Shown piece after piece: positions 63,594 to 64,000 of a stretch of 64,000 nt of DNA (positions are counted from its first letter, which is position 1; each line of letters opens with the position of its first letter). The notes below the pieces were generated by a model. The model saw nothing but the letters and a program-made list of their open reading frames with translations, did not search any database and was not told the origin of the DNA. Source of the stretch: Psychrobacter immobilis (GTDB lineage Bacteria; Pseudomonadota; Gammaproteobacteria; Pseudomonadales; Moraxellaceae). The position numbers and the translations under genes were made by a program. The stretch spans positions 124,001 through 188,000 of the forward strand of contig NZ_CAJGZM010000004.1 of NCBI RefSeq assembly GCF_904846175.1, written 5' to 3'.

Positions 63594-63621
63594 TTTAAAG
63601 TTAAAGCCATTTAACTTTAAA
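63594..63621. repeat. Perfect inverted repeat after algR
   Basis: TTTAAAGTTAA and TTAACTTTAAA flank a 6-nt centre, 8 nt after the algR stop. It lacks a T-run, so it is more likely an mRNA 3' structure than a terminator. Confidence 0.5.
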
Positions 63622-63722
63622 CGTATTGAACTTCAAGGCCATTTAGCTTCGAAACTACTTGGCTATAAAGTATTAAGTAGCAAACGCTGCAATCTGTTGA
63701 AATAATCATGCCATATCATCAA

Positions 63723-63757
63723 ACCCTTATTTATGCTTAAATAGGGGTATTTTTTTG
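63723..63757 (+). terminator. Terminator of algR
   Basis: ACCCTTATTTA pairs with TAAATAGGGGT around a short loop and is followed by seven T residues. Confidence 0.75.
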
Positions 63758-63860
63758 CATTCTTCTTTTTGATAAATCGTTTGTAGCACCCGTCTTGGGC
63801 GCCAGATTTGTATTGTTATTAAGCACCGACATTCTAGTATCGAACTTATTGAGGCCTTTT

Positions 63861-64000
63861 ATGAGCACCATGCAGCCACCTGCTTTGACTACCTTAAATA
63901 TCGCCACCCGCCAAAGCCCATTAGCATTATGGCAAGCGGAGCATATTCGTGACCGCCTGTTGGCGCTGTATCCTGAGCTGACCATTAACCTGCTAAAGAT
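63861..64000 (+). CDS. hemC: Hydroxymethylbilane synthase HemC (5' part)
   Basis: The frame starts at ATG 63861 with GAGG 6 nt upstream and runs off the window. The first residues contain [20 protein letters not shown], the N-terminal signature of porphobilinogen deaminase, which polymerises four porphobilinogens in haem synthesis. It follows algR, as in Pseudomonas, with a terminator between. Confidence 0.9.
   Translation, partial: MSTMQPPALTTLNIATRQSPLALWQAEHIRDRLLALYPELTINLLK

Overview
The window looks like chromosomal DNA of a cold-adapted gammaproteobacterium of the family Moraxellaceae, most likely Psychrobacter. The evidence is moderate-to-low GC with AT-rich spacers, the gene orders pilB-pilC-pilD-coaE, argH/algZ-algR-hemC and fMet tRNA-rimP-nusA-infB-rbfA-truB, and a gene for a protein that closely fits Balon, the ribosome-hibernation factor described from Psychrobacter urativorans. 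I saw no transposase, prophage, CRISPR array, plasmid gene or recognisable defence island. This is core chromosome with a few lineage-specific inserts.

Layout. 0-10 kb: orphan roadblock protein, erpA, ABC-F protein YheS, a small RlpA-like protein, the cbpA-cbpM co-chaperone pair, sstT, and holC-pepA. 10-15 kb: cysteine hydrolase divergent from lptF-lptG, a methyltransferase and a secreted orphan. 15-24 kb (mostly minus strand): DUF3817 protein, xerD, a methyltransferase, tusA, a membrane orphan, ruvX, yqgE and recN, then ppnP and rlmB on the plus strand. 24-29 kb: coaE, pilD, pilC and pilB of the type IV pilus. 29-43 kb (plus strand): tpiA, secG, tRNA-Leu(GAG), initiator tRNA, rimP, nusA, infB, rbfA, truB, a DJ-1/PfpI protein with two tiny acidic proteins, rpsO and pnp. 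43-47 kb: a macro-domain-like protein, a membrane-anchored coiled-coil protein, yheV and prlC. 47-55 kb: the Balon homologue, an EEP-family phosphodiesterase, a quinone-reductase-like enzyme, AlkB, an alpha/beta hydrolase, an ABC exporter and an EamA transporter. 55-64 kb: class I aldolase, thiC with its TPP riboswitch, yggX, argH, an algZ/algR-type two-component pair and the start of hemC.

How the genes work together. The middle third makes and services the translation machinery: rimP, rbfA and truB mature ribosomes and tRNA, infB and the initiator tRNA start translation, nusA and pnp handle transcription and RNA decay, and rlmB modifies 23S rRNA. Balon would protect idle ribosomes in the cold or under stress. 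The pil genes plus the algZ/algR-type pair suggest surface motility under two-component control. lptF/lptG export LPS.

Most unusual observations: the Balon homologue behind a degenerate repeat tract; an algZ-type sensor whose ATP-binding half has lost its usual motifs; a decayed second copy of the xerD 3' end; an exact in-frame 24-bp tandem duplication in prlC; a 55-residue low-complexity insert in PepA; a macro-domain-like protein with a degenerate ligand loop; and a ~150-bp palindromic, MITE-like repeat after the aldolase gene with a partial copy near the left end. Starts were moved from the longest open frame where a ribosome binding site or family length argued for it; each case is noted.
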